NCBI GenBank assembly: GCA_025965635.1
Contig: JAOPWO010000248.1
Span: 1 to 8,173 of the forward strand
Reading direction: 5' to 3'
Origin: Modestobacter sp.
Lineage (GTDB): Bacteria; Actinomycetota; Actinomycetes; Mycobacteriales; Geodermatophilaceae
DNA length: 8,173 nucleotides
Below are positions 1 to 5,579 of the stretch, piece by piece. The position numbers and the translations under genes were made by a program. How positions within the stretch are numbered: the stretch's first letter is position 1; each line of letters starts with the position of its first letter. A model generated the notes under the pieces. The model was not told the DNA's origin. It was given only the letters and a program-made list of their open reading frames with translations, and ran no database searches.

Positions 1-121
1 TGAGCCGGTAGGAACCCCCGAACGGCACGGCCGGTTTGGCCCGGTCCTGGGTCAGGGGGGCAAGACGCTTGCCCTCGCCACCGGCGAGGACTATGCCAAG
101 GACTCGGGGACCGCCGCGCAT
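1..121 (-). CDS. glgC: Glucose-1-phosphate adenylyltransferase (ADP-glucose pyrophosphorylase), N-terminal fragment
   Basis: This is the 5' end of a minus-strand gene that runs off the left edge; only the first 40 codons are present. The enzyme makes ADP-glucose from glucose-1-phosphate and ATP, the activated donor for glycogen and maltose-1-phosphate synthesis in the cytoplasm. The translated fragment shows the family's N-terminal nucleotide-binding signature: a hydrophobic strand (VLGIVLAGG, residues 7-15), the glycine-rich loop GGEGKRL (14-20), then PLT (22-24) and RAKPAVPFGG (27-36). The ATG at 119-121 puts the first strand at residue 7, the usual place in actinobacterial GlgC. No Shine-Dalgarno sequence is evident before it, so translation from a very short leader is possible. 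It diverges from the glucan synthase gene at 192, which supports the call. The rest of the protein cannot be assessed. Confidence 0.93.
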   Translation of the reverse strand, partial: MRGGPRVLGIVLAGGEGKRLAPLTQDRAKPAVPFGGSYRL

Positions 122-191
122 GGACGCAACGTAACCGGTATTCCCGTAGAACGCGCCATCTGGACCGCCGTCCACCACCTAGGGTGAAGCC
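122..191. promoter_or_regulatory. Divergent glgC/glgA intergenic promoter region
   Basis: This 70-bp gap separates the two divergent starts, so promoters for both genes must lie here or inside the opposing coding sequences. It is the least GC-rich stretch nearby (around 131-150). It contains the palindrome ACCGGT at 134-139 and a small perfect inverted repeat, TGGAC-CGCC-GTCCA, at 161-174, about 18 bp before the glgA start. A TAGAAC hexamer at 147-152 could be a -10 element for the rightward gene, but no convincing -35 partner is seen. AGGGTG at 181-186 is a weak ribosome binding site for the GTG at 192. Regulator identity is unknown. Confidence 0.45.
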
Positions 192-1364
192 GTGCGCGTC
201 GGAATCGTGACCAGGGAATGGCCGCCGGACGTCTACGGCGGGGCGGGAGTGCACGTCGAACACCTCGTGGCGGCCATGCGGGGCCTGCCCGACCCCCCCG
301 ACCTGGACGTCCACTGCTTCGGCCCGCCGCGGACGGACGCGACCGGCCACGCCGTTCCCACGGGGTTGCAGCAGGCCAACGGCGCCCTGCAGGCGCTGGG
401 GATCGACGTGGAGATCACCGCCGCGCTCGCCGACGCCGAGCTGGTGCACTCGCACACCTGGTACGCCAACCACGCCGGGCACCTGGCCGGTCTGGTGCAC
501 GGCGCGGCGCACGTGGTCACCGCCCACTCCCTCGAGCCCCGCCGGCCCTGGAAGGCCGACCAGCTGGGCGGCGGGTACCGGCTCTCCTCATGGGTGGAGC
601 GCACGGCCTACGACTCCGCCGACGCGGTGATCGCGGTCAGCCACGGCATGCGCGCCGACGTGCTCGAGGTCTACCCCGGACTCGACCCGGCGAAGGTGGT
701 CGTCGTCGGCAACGGCGTCGACGCCCAGGCCTACCGGCCGATCGAGGCACCGGACGTCGTCCGCTCGCTGGGCGTCGACCCCGACCGGCCCTACGCGCTG
801 TTCGTCGGGCGGATCACCCGGCAGAAGGGCCTGGTGCACCTGCTGGCCGCCGCCGAGCAGCTGCCGGCCGACGCCGGGCTGGTGCTGTGCGCCGGCGCCG
901 CGGACACCCCGGCCGAGCGCAAGCAGGTGGCCGACGCCGTCACCGAGCTGCGGTCACGCCGCTCCGGGGTCGTCTGGATCGAGCAGATGCTGCCCCGCGA
1001 GAAGCTGGTGCCGCTGATCACCGGCGCGACGGTGTTCGTCGTGCCGTCCGTCTACGAACCGCTGGGCATCGTCAACCTGGAGGCGGCCGCCTGCGGGACC
1101 GCCGTGGTCGCCAGCGACGTCGGCGGGATCCCGGAGGTCGTCGACGACGGCCGGACGGGACTGCTCGTGCACCACGACGATGCCGACCCCGCAGCGTTCG
1201 CCGCCGGGCTCGCCGCACGGATGGCCGAGCTGCTCGCCGACCCGGCACGGGCCGCGGTGATGGGCGCGGCCGGCCGGGAGCGGGTGCTGGCCGAGTTCGG
1301 CTGGCCGGCGATCGCCGCGCAGACGGTGGGGGTCTACCGCTCGGTGCTGGCCGCCCGCCGCTGA
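192..1364 (+). CDS. glgA: GT4-family glycogen synthase / alpha-maltose-1-phosphate synthase
   Basis: The 390-residue protein is a retaining glycosyltransferase of family GT4 with the GT-B fold, of the actinobacterial 'Corynebacterium-type GlgA' class. In mycobacteria this class (GlgM) mainly transfers glucose from ADP-glucose to glucose-1-phosphate, giving maltose-1-phosphate for the GlgE route; it may also elongate glucan. Visible motifs are the N-terminal TREWPPDVYGGAGVHVEHL (residues 7-25) with the acceptor-loop glycines G16-G17, the phosphate-binding FVGRITRQKG (204-213, R207 and K212), and the donor-site E289-x7-E297 pair inside PSVYEPLGIVNLEA. Length is usual for the class. The GTG at 192 places the first beta strand (VGIVT) at residues 3-7, as expected. 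Divergence from glgC supplies the ADP-glucose context. Choosing between glycogen synthase and GlgM activity (alternative symbol glgM) needs biochemistry; the GlgM role is favoured by actinobacterial precedent. Confidence 0.94.
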   Translation: MRVGIVTREWPPDVYGGAGVHVEHLVAAMRGLPDPPDLDVHCFGPPRTDATGHAVPTGLQQANGALQALGIDVEITAALADAELVHSHTWYANHAGHLAGLVHGAAHVVTAHSLEPRRPWKADQLGGGYRLSSWVERTAYDSADAVIAVSHGMRADVLEVYPGLDPAKVVVVGNGVDAQAYRPIEAPDVVRSLGVDPDRPYALFVGRITRQKGLVHLLAAAEQLPADAGLVLCAGAADTPAERKQVADAVTELRSRRSGVVWIEQMLPREKLVPLITGATVFVVPSVYEPLGIVNLEAAACGTAVVASDVGGIPEVVDDGRTGLLVHHDDADPAAFAAGLAARMAELLADPARAAVMGAAGRERVLAEFGWPAIAAQTVGVYRSVLAARR

Positions 1365-1392
1365 GGAAGGGCCGCGTGCCGGCGGTGCGCTC

Positions 1393-2592
1393 CTAGAGTT
1401 CGGGCTTCAGCTGCACCTTCACGAAGCCGTCGGCCTTTTCCTGGAACGCCTTGTACGCCTCTGGCGCCTTCGACAGCGGGAGCCGGTGCGTGGCGAAGGT
1501 GTCCACGCCGAGCGGGTCGGCGTCGGTGAGCAGCGGCATGATCTCCGGGATCCACTTCTTGATGTTCGCCTGACCCATCCGCAGCTGGATCTGCTTGTCG
1601 AACAACGTGATCATCGGCACGGGGTCGGCCGCGCCGCCGTAGACGCCCGAGATCGAGATGGTTCCCCCGCGCCGCACGATGTCGATCGCGGAGTAGAGGG
1701 CATCCAGCCGGTCGACGCCCACCTCCTTCATCACCGGCGCAGCGACCGAGCGCGGCAGCAGCCCGGCCGCCTTCTGCACGAAGCCGGTGGCCGGCGAGCC
1801 GTGCGCCTCCATGCCCACCGCGTCGAGCACCGAGTCCGGTCCACGCCCGCCGGTCATGTCGCGGATCGCGTCGCCGAGGTCGCTCTCGTGCTCGCGCAGG
1901 TCGACGACCTCGATGCCACGCGCGGCGACGCGGGCCAGCCGCTCGGGCACCAGATCGACACCGATCACCCGGAAGCCCTTGTGCGCAGCGATCCGGCAGG
2001 CGAAGTCACCGATCGGGCCCAGCCCGAGGACGACGAGGGTGCCGCCCTCGTGCACCCCGGCGTACTCCACACCCTGCCAGGCGGTGGGCAGGATGTCGGA
2101 GAGGTAGGCGAACCGGTCGTCCGGCGGGCCCTCGGGCAGCGTGATGTGGGTGAACTGGGCCTGCGGCACCCGCAGGTACTCCGCCTGCCCGCCGGGCACC
2201 TCGCCGTAGAGCTTGGAGAAGCCGAACAGCGCCGCGCCCATCCCCTGGTCGCGCACCTGCGTGGTCTCGCACTGGGTGTAGAGCTGCCGGTCGCACATCC
2301 AGCAGTGCCCGCAGGAGATCTGGAACGGGATGGCGACCCGGTCGCCCACCGCCAGCTCCCCGACCTCCGCGCCGACCTCGACCACCTGGCCCATCGCCTC
2401 GTGCCCGAGCACGTCGCCGACCCCCATGAACGGGGCCAGCGGGTCGTACAGGTGCAGGTCGGAGCCGCAGATGTTCGTGGTGGTCACCCGGATGACCGCG
2501 TCCGTCGGCGCCTGCACGAAGGGGTCGTCGACCTCCTCCACCCGGACGTCCTGCTTGCCGTGCCAGGTCACTGCCTTCACGTCGAGTGCCAC
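1393..2592 (-). CDS. Zinc-dependent alcohol dehydrogenase, formaldehyde dehydrogenase-like (MDR superfamily)
   Basis: The 399-residue protein is a medium-chain zinc dehydrogenase resembling glutathione-independent formaldehyde dehydrogenases. Catalytic-zinc ligands are visible: C42 in NICGSDLH (40-47), H64-E65 in LGHEAMG, and D166 in LSDILPTAW, which occupies the third-ligand position seen as Asp in the Pseudomonas formaldehyde dehydrogenase family. The structural zinc site is complete (C94, C97, C100, C108). The dinucleotide fold has GLGPIG (190-195), and the acidic D213 at the end of the next strand favours NAD over NADP. Start is GTG (complement of 2590-2592), giving MALDVKAVTWHG, normal for the family; the ribosome binding site is weak. 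The gene is convergent with glgA, leaving a 28-bp gap, and divergent from the response-regulator gene at 2815. The true substrate (formaldehyde, another aldehyde or an alcohol) cannot be read from sequence. No mutated key residue was seen. Confidence 0.92.
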   Translation of the reverse strand: MALDVKAVTWHGKQDVRVEEVDDPFVQAPTDAVIRVTTTNICGSDLHLYDPLAPFMGVGDVLGHEAMGQVVEVGAEVGELAVGDRVAIPFQISCGHCWMCDRQLYTQCETTQVRDQGMGAALFGFSKLYGEVPGGQAEYLRVPQAQFTHITLPEGPPDDRFAYLSDILPTAWQGVEYAGVHEGGTLVVLGLGPIGDFACRIAAHKGFRVIGVDLVPERLARVAARGIEVVDLREHESDLGDAIRDMTGGRGPDSVLDAVGMEAHGSPATGFVQKAAGLLPRSVAAPVMKEVGVDRLDALYSAIDIVRRGGTISISGVYGGAADPVPMITLFDKQIQLRMGQANIKKWIPEIMPLLTDADPLGVDTFATHRLPLSKAPEAYKAFQEKADGFVKVQLKPEL

Positions 2593-2680
2593 CGTCCCGT
2601 CTCGTCCGACCTGCTCCCTGTCCCGACGGGTGCCCGGTGCCGACGGGTCGCAACCCTGACCACCCGGGCGACCCCGCCGC

Positions 2681-2703
2681 TGGGGGGTGGCCCACTCCCC
2701 CGC
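2681..2703. promoter_or_regulatory. G-tract/C-tract dyad A, putative operator
   Basis: TGGGGGGT at 2681-2688 is followed after eight bases by CCCCCGC (2697-2703). The two halves form an imperfect inverted repeat with essentially no loop, so it suits a dimeric DNA-binding protein better than an RNA hairpin. The same arrangement, CTGGGGGGT-N8-CCCCCGC, recurs at 5474-5497 upstream of the multicopper oxidase gene. The site lies between the divergent dehydrogenase (start 2592) and response-regulator (start 2815) genes and could serve either. The binding protein is unknown; the NarL-type regulator encoded at 3414-4091 is a candidate by proximity only. Confidence 0.45.
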
Positions 2704-2719
2704 TGTCGGGCTGCGACCG

Positions 2720-2731
2720 TCGGCCGGCCGA
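2720..2731. repeat. 12-bp palindrome TCGGCCGGCCGA
   Basis: This is a perfect 12-bp palindrome. Its centre lies 44.5 bp to the right of the first base of dyad A. The shorter related palindrome TCGGCCGA (5516-5523) has the same 44.5-bp offset from dyad B, which suggests a second conserved element of the same regulatory region. An 8-bp palindrome, ATGATCAT (2736-2743), follows at once and is unusually AT-rich for this DNA, so the promoter may lie here. In high-GC DNA, GGCC palindromes are common, so the weight rests on the matching spacing. Confidence 0.35.
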
Positions 2732-2771
2732 TGTCATGATCATCCGGCCCTGGCGGAGGTCCGGGGCTCCC

Positions 2772-2790
2772 TCGACACGCCCGGTGTCGA
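2772..2790 (+). repeat. 7-bp inverted repeat in the leader of the receiver-only regulator
   Basis: TCGACAC-GCCCG-GTGTCGA is a perfect inverted repeat with 7-bp arms and a 5-base spacer, ending 24 bp before the GTG at 2815. If transcription starts upstream it would form an RNA hairpin just ahead of the ribosome binding site; it could equally be a protein operator. The 10-mer GGTCGGCCGA (2792-2801) follows directly and recurs at 5514-5523 before the oxidase gene. Confidence 0.4.
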
Positions 2791-2802
2791 CGGTCGGCCG
2801 AC

Positions 2803-2810
2803 GGAGAGGA
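2803..2810 (+). promoter_or_regulatory. Ribosome binding site for the receiver-only regulator
   Basis: GGAGAGGA is a strong, purine-rich Shine-Dalgarno sequence, and only four bases separate it from the GTG at 2815. It decides the start: the resulting protein begins MIRLLVVDDN, which puts the acidic pair of the receiver at residues 8-9 as usual. Confidence 0.75.
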
Positions 2811-2814
2811 CCCC

Positions 2815-3237
2815 GTGATCAGGCTCCTGGTCGTCGACGACAACGCCGCCATCCGCGCAGCGGTGACCGAACTGTGTGCGGCGGCGGGGGACGTGACGGT
2901 CGTGGCCGAGTGCATCGACGGCAGCGGGGCGGCCGACGCAGCTCGGCACAGCCGGCCCGACGTGGTGCTCATGGACCTGTCGATGCCCGGGACCGGCGGG
3001 CTGGCGGCCACCCGGGAAGTGCTCGCCGAGTCCGCCGACGCCCGCGTCGTGGTGCTCACCGGGTCGTTCTCGGCCGCCACGGTCCGCGAGGCCCGGGCCA
3101 TCGGCGCGGTGGGCTACCTGGTGAAGGACGGCGACCCGGCCGAGCTGCTCCGCGGGGTCCGTGCCGTCGCCGCCGGGGGGACGGCCTGGGGAGCCGCTGC
3201 CGCCGCCACGCTGCGCAGCCATCCCCCGAACGGATGA
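2815..3237 (+). CDS. Receiver-only response regulator (CheY-like domain, no output domain)
   Basis: The 140-residue protein is a phosphoacceptor (REC) domain with nothing recognisable after it. Residues expected for phosphorylation chemistry are all present: acidic pair D8-D9, phosphoacceptor D54 in LMDLSMPG, T82 in LTGS, and K104 in LVKDGDP. The sequence resembles NarL/FixJ receivers, but the LuxR-type helix-turn-helix that normally follows is absent: the protein ends about 25 residues beyond the last receiver segment (tail RSHPPNG). The 176 bp downstream contain no HTH coding in any frame that I can see, so this looks like a genuine single-domain regulator and not a recent truncation. It precedes a full response regulator and a kinase on the same strand, 176 bp away, so it may act as a phosphate sink, a competitor or a protein-protein switch for that kinase. 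This role is inference. Confidence 0.88.
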   Translation: MIRLLVVDDNAAIRAAVTELCAAAGDVTVVAECIDGSGAADAARHSRPDVVLMDLSMPGTGGLAATREVLAESADARVVVLTGSFSAATVREARAIGAVGYLVKDGDPAELLRGVRAVAAGGTAWGAAAAATLRSHPPNG

Positions 3238-3413
3238 GCGCACTGATACATCGCTCTGATCACGCTCGGTCACGACACAGCGGGCGTTCAGCCATCTGAG
3301 TGGCGTTGCTCCCCCCTCAGGTGGTGACGCATCGTTGTTGGACGGTTCAACGACCAGCTACTCCTTCGGTGTCCTACCGGGGAACCGCCCCGGTGTCCGC
3401 CCCCGGGGGTCCC
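3238..3413 (+). promoter_or_regulatory. Intergenic leader before the NarL-type regulator, with a 7-bp inverted repeat
   Basis: This 176-bp non-coding gap is relatively AT-rich at its start (3240-3300), which fits a promoter for the regulator/kinase pair, although no clear -35/-10 pair stands out (TTGTTG at 3335-3340 with TACTCC at 3359-3364 is the best, and weak). It holds a small dyad CGTTG...CAACG (3333-3352) and a perfect inverted repeat, ACCGGGG-AACCG-CCCCGGT, at 3376-3394, ending 19 bp before the ATG. The latter has the same 7-5-7 geometry as the repeat at 2772-2790. GGGGG at 3405-3409, part of a CCCCCGGGGG palindrome, is the likely ribosome binding site. Confidence 0.4.
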
Positions 3414-4091
3414 ATGTCCGCAGTGCTCGAACCCAACGTCGGCGTGGCACCCCGCGTCCTGGTCGTCGACGACCACCAGACCTTCGCCGAACTGCTCTCC
3501 GGCGCACTGGGCTCGGCCGGCATGCAGCCGCTCGGGATCGCCACCAGCGGCGCGCAGGCCCTGGCCATGGTGGAGGAACTCCACCCGGACATCGTCGTGA
3601 TGGACATCGAGATGCCGCGCCAGGACGGGCTGGCCACCACCCGGCGGATCCGGGAGATCGCCCCGGACACGCTCGTCGCCGTCGTCACCGCCCACCGCGA
3701 TCCCGACTGGGTGGCCCGCGCGGCGCAGGCCGGCGCCACGGCCTTCATCCCCAAGGACGGCGCGCTCGGCGAGATGATCGACGTGCTGTCCCGGGTGCGG
3801 GCCGGCCACATGATCGTCGCCCCCTCGACATTCGCCGCCGGAGCGACCGGTCGCCGCCCCTCCGAGCTCGGCGCCCCGCCGCCCGCGCTGACCCGGCGCG
3901 AGCAGGAGGTGCTCGACTGCCTGGGTAGCGGCATGCAGGTCAAGGCCATCGCCCGGGTGCTCGGCATCACGCTGGAAACCTGCCGCGGGTACGTGAAGTC
4001 GCTGCACGCGAAGCTCGGCGTGCGCTCCCAGCTCGAAGCCGTGATCAAGGCCCAGCAGCTCGGGTTGCTGGCGGTGCCCGATGGCGACTGA
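3414..4091 (+). CDS. NarL/FixJ-family response regulator with LuxR-type DNA-binding domain
   Basis: The 225-residue cytoplasmic transcription regulator has an N-terminal receiver (about residues 13-132) and a C-terminal LuxR/GerE helix-turn-helix (about 158-215). Receiver residues are D19-D20, phosphoacceptor D64 in VMDIEMPRQDG, T92 and K114 (FIPKDG). The HTH begins at the canonical LTRREQEVLDCL (159-170); its recognition part reads ITLETCRGYVKSLHAKLGVRS, with the Cys-Arg-Gly-Tyr variant common in some actinobacterial NarL proteins. The ATG at 3414 is chosen over an upstream in-frame GTG at 3300 because it gives a normal-length N-terminus and because the extra 38 residues have no receiver features and overlap the leader repeats. 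The kinase gene begins 11 bp before this stop, so the two are an operon and almost certainly cognate. Targets are unknown; the oxidase unit downstream is the obvious candidate. Confidence 0.94.
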   Translation: MSAVLEPNVGVAPRVLVVDDHQTFAELLSGALGSAGMQPLGIATSGAQALAMVEELHPDIVVMDIEMPRQDGLATTRRIREIAPDTLVAVVTAHRDPDWVARAAQAGATAFIPKDGALGEMIDVLSRVRAGHMIVAPSTFAAGATGRRPSELGAPPPALTRREQEVLDCLGSGMQVKAIARVLGITLETCRGYVKSLHAKLGVRSQLEAVIKAQQLGLLAVPDGD

Positions 4092-5457
4092 GCTCGCGGC
4101 CCCGGTGGCGGTCACCCCGGTGGCCGCGTCCCGTCCCGGTCGCCGCACCCGGCGACGGTGGACCTGGGGTTCGCATCCCCGCCGGGAGCTCGCCACCTTC
4201 CTCGCCGTCGCCCTGCTCGCCCTCGTCGCCGTCTCCGGCGGCACGGTGCTGCTCAGCGAACGGGTCGCGAAGGCGAATGCCCTCGCCGAGGCCGAGCGGA
4301 CCGCCGGCCGGGTGGCCGAGCTGGCTGTCGCGCCGGTGCTCGCCGAGGCGCTGGCCGGGGTCCCCGGCCGCTTCGAGGAGTTGGACCGGATCATGGCCAA
4401 CCGGCTGCGGGACGGGTCGATCAGCTCGGTCGTGGTGTGGTCCGGGGACGGCGAGGTGCTCTACGCCAGCGACCACGATCTGATCGGTCGCACCTTCACC
4501 CCGGGGAGCGAACTGCTCAGCGCCCTGGGCGGGGAGGCCGTCGCCGACGTCGACGAGTCTCCCGAGACCTTCTACGAGGGCGTCAGCAGCGCCCCGATGG
4601 TGGAGGTCTACACGCCGATGTCGGTGGCCGGCGAGCCGATGGTGTTCGAGGCCTACTTCGACTCCGGCGGGATCGACCGGAACGCCGCCCTGCTGCGCTG
4701 GGAGATCGTGCCGCTGGCGGTCGGCGCCCTCGTCGTGCTGCAGCTGGTGCAGATCCCGATCGCCACCTCGCTGGCCCGCAGGCTCCGCCGCCAGCAGGAC
4801 GAGCGCGCCGAGCTGATGGAGCGCACGCTGCACGCCTCGGAACGCGAGCGCCGTGCCGTCGCCGCCGACCTGCACGACGGCCCCGTCCAGGACCTCGCCG
4901 GCGTGAGTTACGCGCTCGGCGGCCTGCGGATGGGCGTGGCCGAGCAGCACCAGGCGACGGTCGACCGGCTGGTGACCACCGTCCGGCACGCCGTCCAGTC
5001 GCTGCGCCGGGTGATGGTCGACATCTACCCACCCGACCTGAGCGGCCCCGGCCTGGGCACGGCCCTGCACGACCTCGCCGAACCGCTGCGCAGCCAGGGC
5101 GTCGTCGTCTCCGTGGACGACGGGCTCGCGGTCCCGGTGAGCCCGGACGTCACCGCCGTCGTCTACCGGACGGCGAAGGAGCTGCTGGCCAACGTCGACC
5201 ACCACGCCGACGCCGGGACCGTGTGGATCCAGCTGTCCGAGACCCGGCTGGCCGGGCGGCCCGCCGTCCGGCTCGAGGTGGCCGACGACGGCTGCGGGTT
5301 CCCCGAGACGCTCCCCGACCGCCGCTGCGAGGGGCACCTCGGACTGCGGCTGGTGGTCGACCGGGTGGCCGACCTCGGCGGCGTCGTCGAGGTCGGGGCA
5401 CGGCCCGGCGGCGGCGCGCTGGTGACCGCCGTGCTGCCCCTCCCGTCCGCCCGCTGA
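4081..5457 (+). CDS. Membrane sensor histidine kinase (HisKA_3 / NarL-system type)
   Basis: The 458-residue protein has an Arg-rich cytoplasmic N-terminus (20-36), a membrane helix (about 38-58), an extracytoplasmic sensor (about 60-206), a second helix (about 207-229), a short linker helix, a HisKA_3 dimerisation/phosphoacceptor segment and a C-terminal HATPase domain. The phosphoacceptor is H265 in ADLHDGPVQ. The ATPase shows the N box around E367 and N371, the G1 box ADDGCGF (D402, G404, G406) and the G2 box GHLGL (418-422). The sensor contains SSVVVWSGDGEVLYASD and LIGRTFTPG, with a strand pattern like single Cache/PDC folds, so a small extracellular ligand or redox signal is plausible; the ligand cannot be named. 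Its start overlaps the regulator's end by 11 bp, implying translational coupling. All catalytic elements appear intact. The family matches NarL-type regulators, which supports pairing with the regulator just upstream. Confidence 0.94.
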   Translation: MATELAAPVAVTPVAASRPGRRTRRRWTWGSHPRRELATFLAVALLALVAVSGGTVLLSERVAKANALAEAERTAGRVAELAVAPVLAEALAGVPGRFEELDRIMANRLRDGSISSVVVWSGDGEVLYASDHDLIGRTFTPGSELLSALGGEAVADVDESPETFYEGVSSAPMVEVYTPMSVAGEPMVFEAYFDSGGIDRNAALLRWEIVPLAVGALVVLQLVQIPIATSLARRLRRQQDERAELMERTLHASERERRAVAADLHDGPVQDLAGVSYALGGLRMGVAEQHQATVDRLVTTVRHAVQSLRRVMVDIYPPDLSGPGLGTALHDLAEPLRSQGVVVSVDDGLAVPVSPDVTAVVYRTAKELLANVDHHADAGTVWIQLSETRLAGRPAVRLEVADDGCGFPETLPDRRCEGHLGLRLVVDRVADLGGVVEVGARPGGGALVTAVLPLPSAR

Positions 5458-5474
5458 GCCGGCGCCCCCCGCTC

Positions 5475-5497
5475 TGGGGGGTCTCGCCACCCCCCGC
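5475..5497. promoter_or_regulatory. G-tract/C-tract dyad B, putative operator of the oxidase unit
   Basis: GGGGGGT-CTCGCC-ACCCCCC (5476-5495) is a perfect inverted repeat with 7-bp arms and a 6-base spacer, beginning 18 bp after the kinase stop and about 105 bp before the oxidase ATG. Its left arm with flank (CTGGGGGGT) and its right arm (CCCCCGC) match dyad A at identical spacing. It could fold as a terminator hairpin for the kinase transcript, but no T-run follows. Its conservation upstream of another gene argues for a protein-binding site. Both functions remain possible. Confidence 0.5.
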
Positions 5498-5515
5498 CAG
5501 GAGCTGGGAGGCCGG

Positions 5516-5523
5516 TCGGCCGA
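5516..5523. repeat. Palindrome TCGGCCGA in the oxidase leader
   Basis: This 8-bp palindrome lies inside GGTCGGCCGA (5514-5523), a 10-mer identical to 2792-2801. It overlaps a small inverted repeat, GGCCG-GT-CGGCC (5510-5521). Its centre is 44.5 bp from the first base of dyad B, the same offset as the 12-bp palindrome from dyad A. Short GC palindromes arise easily in such DNA, so confidence is modest. Confidence 0.3.
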
Positions 5524-5565
5524 TCGCCACGCTTCCACCCAAGAGCCGCGACGTCGGCGGCCAAC

Positions 5566-5572
5566 AGGAAGG
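5566..5572 (+). promoter_or_regulatory. Ribosome binding site of the multicopper oxidase gene
   Basis: AGGAAGG lies seven bases before the ATG at 5580. It fixes the start within a reading frame that stays open far upstream through the kinase gene, and the protein then begins directly with a Tat signal peptide. Confidence 0.8.
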
Positions 5573-5579
5573 CCCGAAC

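Noticed and set aside
1371..1386. Possible hairpin terminator between the convergent glgA and dehydrogenase genes
   Set aside because: The stem is only 4 bp plus one G-U pair and has no T-run, too weak to call.
1486..2739. 417-codon plus-strand open frame opposite the dehydrogenase
   Set aside because: The composition is His/Asp/Val/Arg-rich antisense shadow, while the opposite strand encodes a complete dehydrogenase with both zinc sites.
3238..3300. Remnant of a lost HTH domain after the receiver-only regulator (pseudogene idea)
   Set aside because: No frame downstream encodes LuxR-type HTH motifs, and base composition shifts at once to intergenic character.
3309..3320. C6 tract (CTCCCCCCTCAG) as a third copy of the G-tract dyad
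   Set aside because: Only a homopolymer run matches. The TGGGGGGT half-site and the paired arm at the right spacing are missing.
3300..3413. N-terminal extension of the NarL-type regulator from a GTG at 3300
   Set aside because: The 38 residues have no family similarity and would place the leader hairpin inside the coding region. The ATG at 3414 gives the usual receiver spacing.
4158..5579. Long upstream extension of the oxidase reading frame (474 more codons)
   Set aside because: It overlaps the well-supported kinase in another frame, reads as Arg/Gly/Pro-rich nonsense typical of GC-rich shadow frames, and the Tat signal plus ribosome binding site fix the start at 5580.
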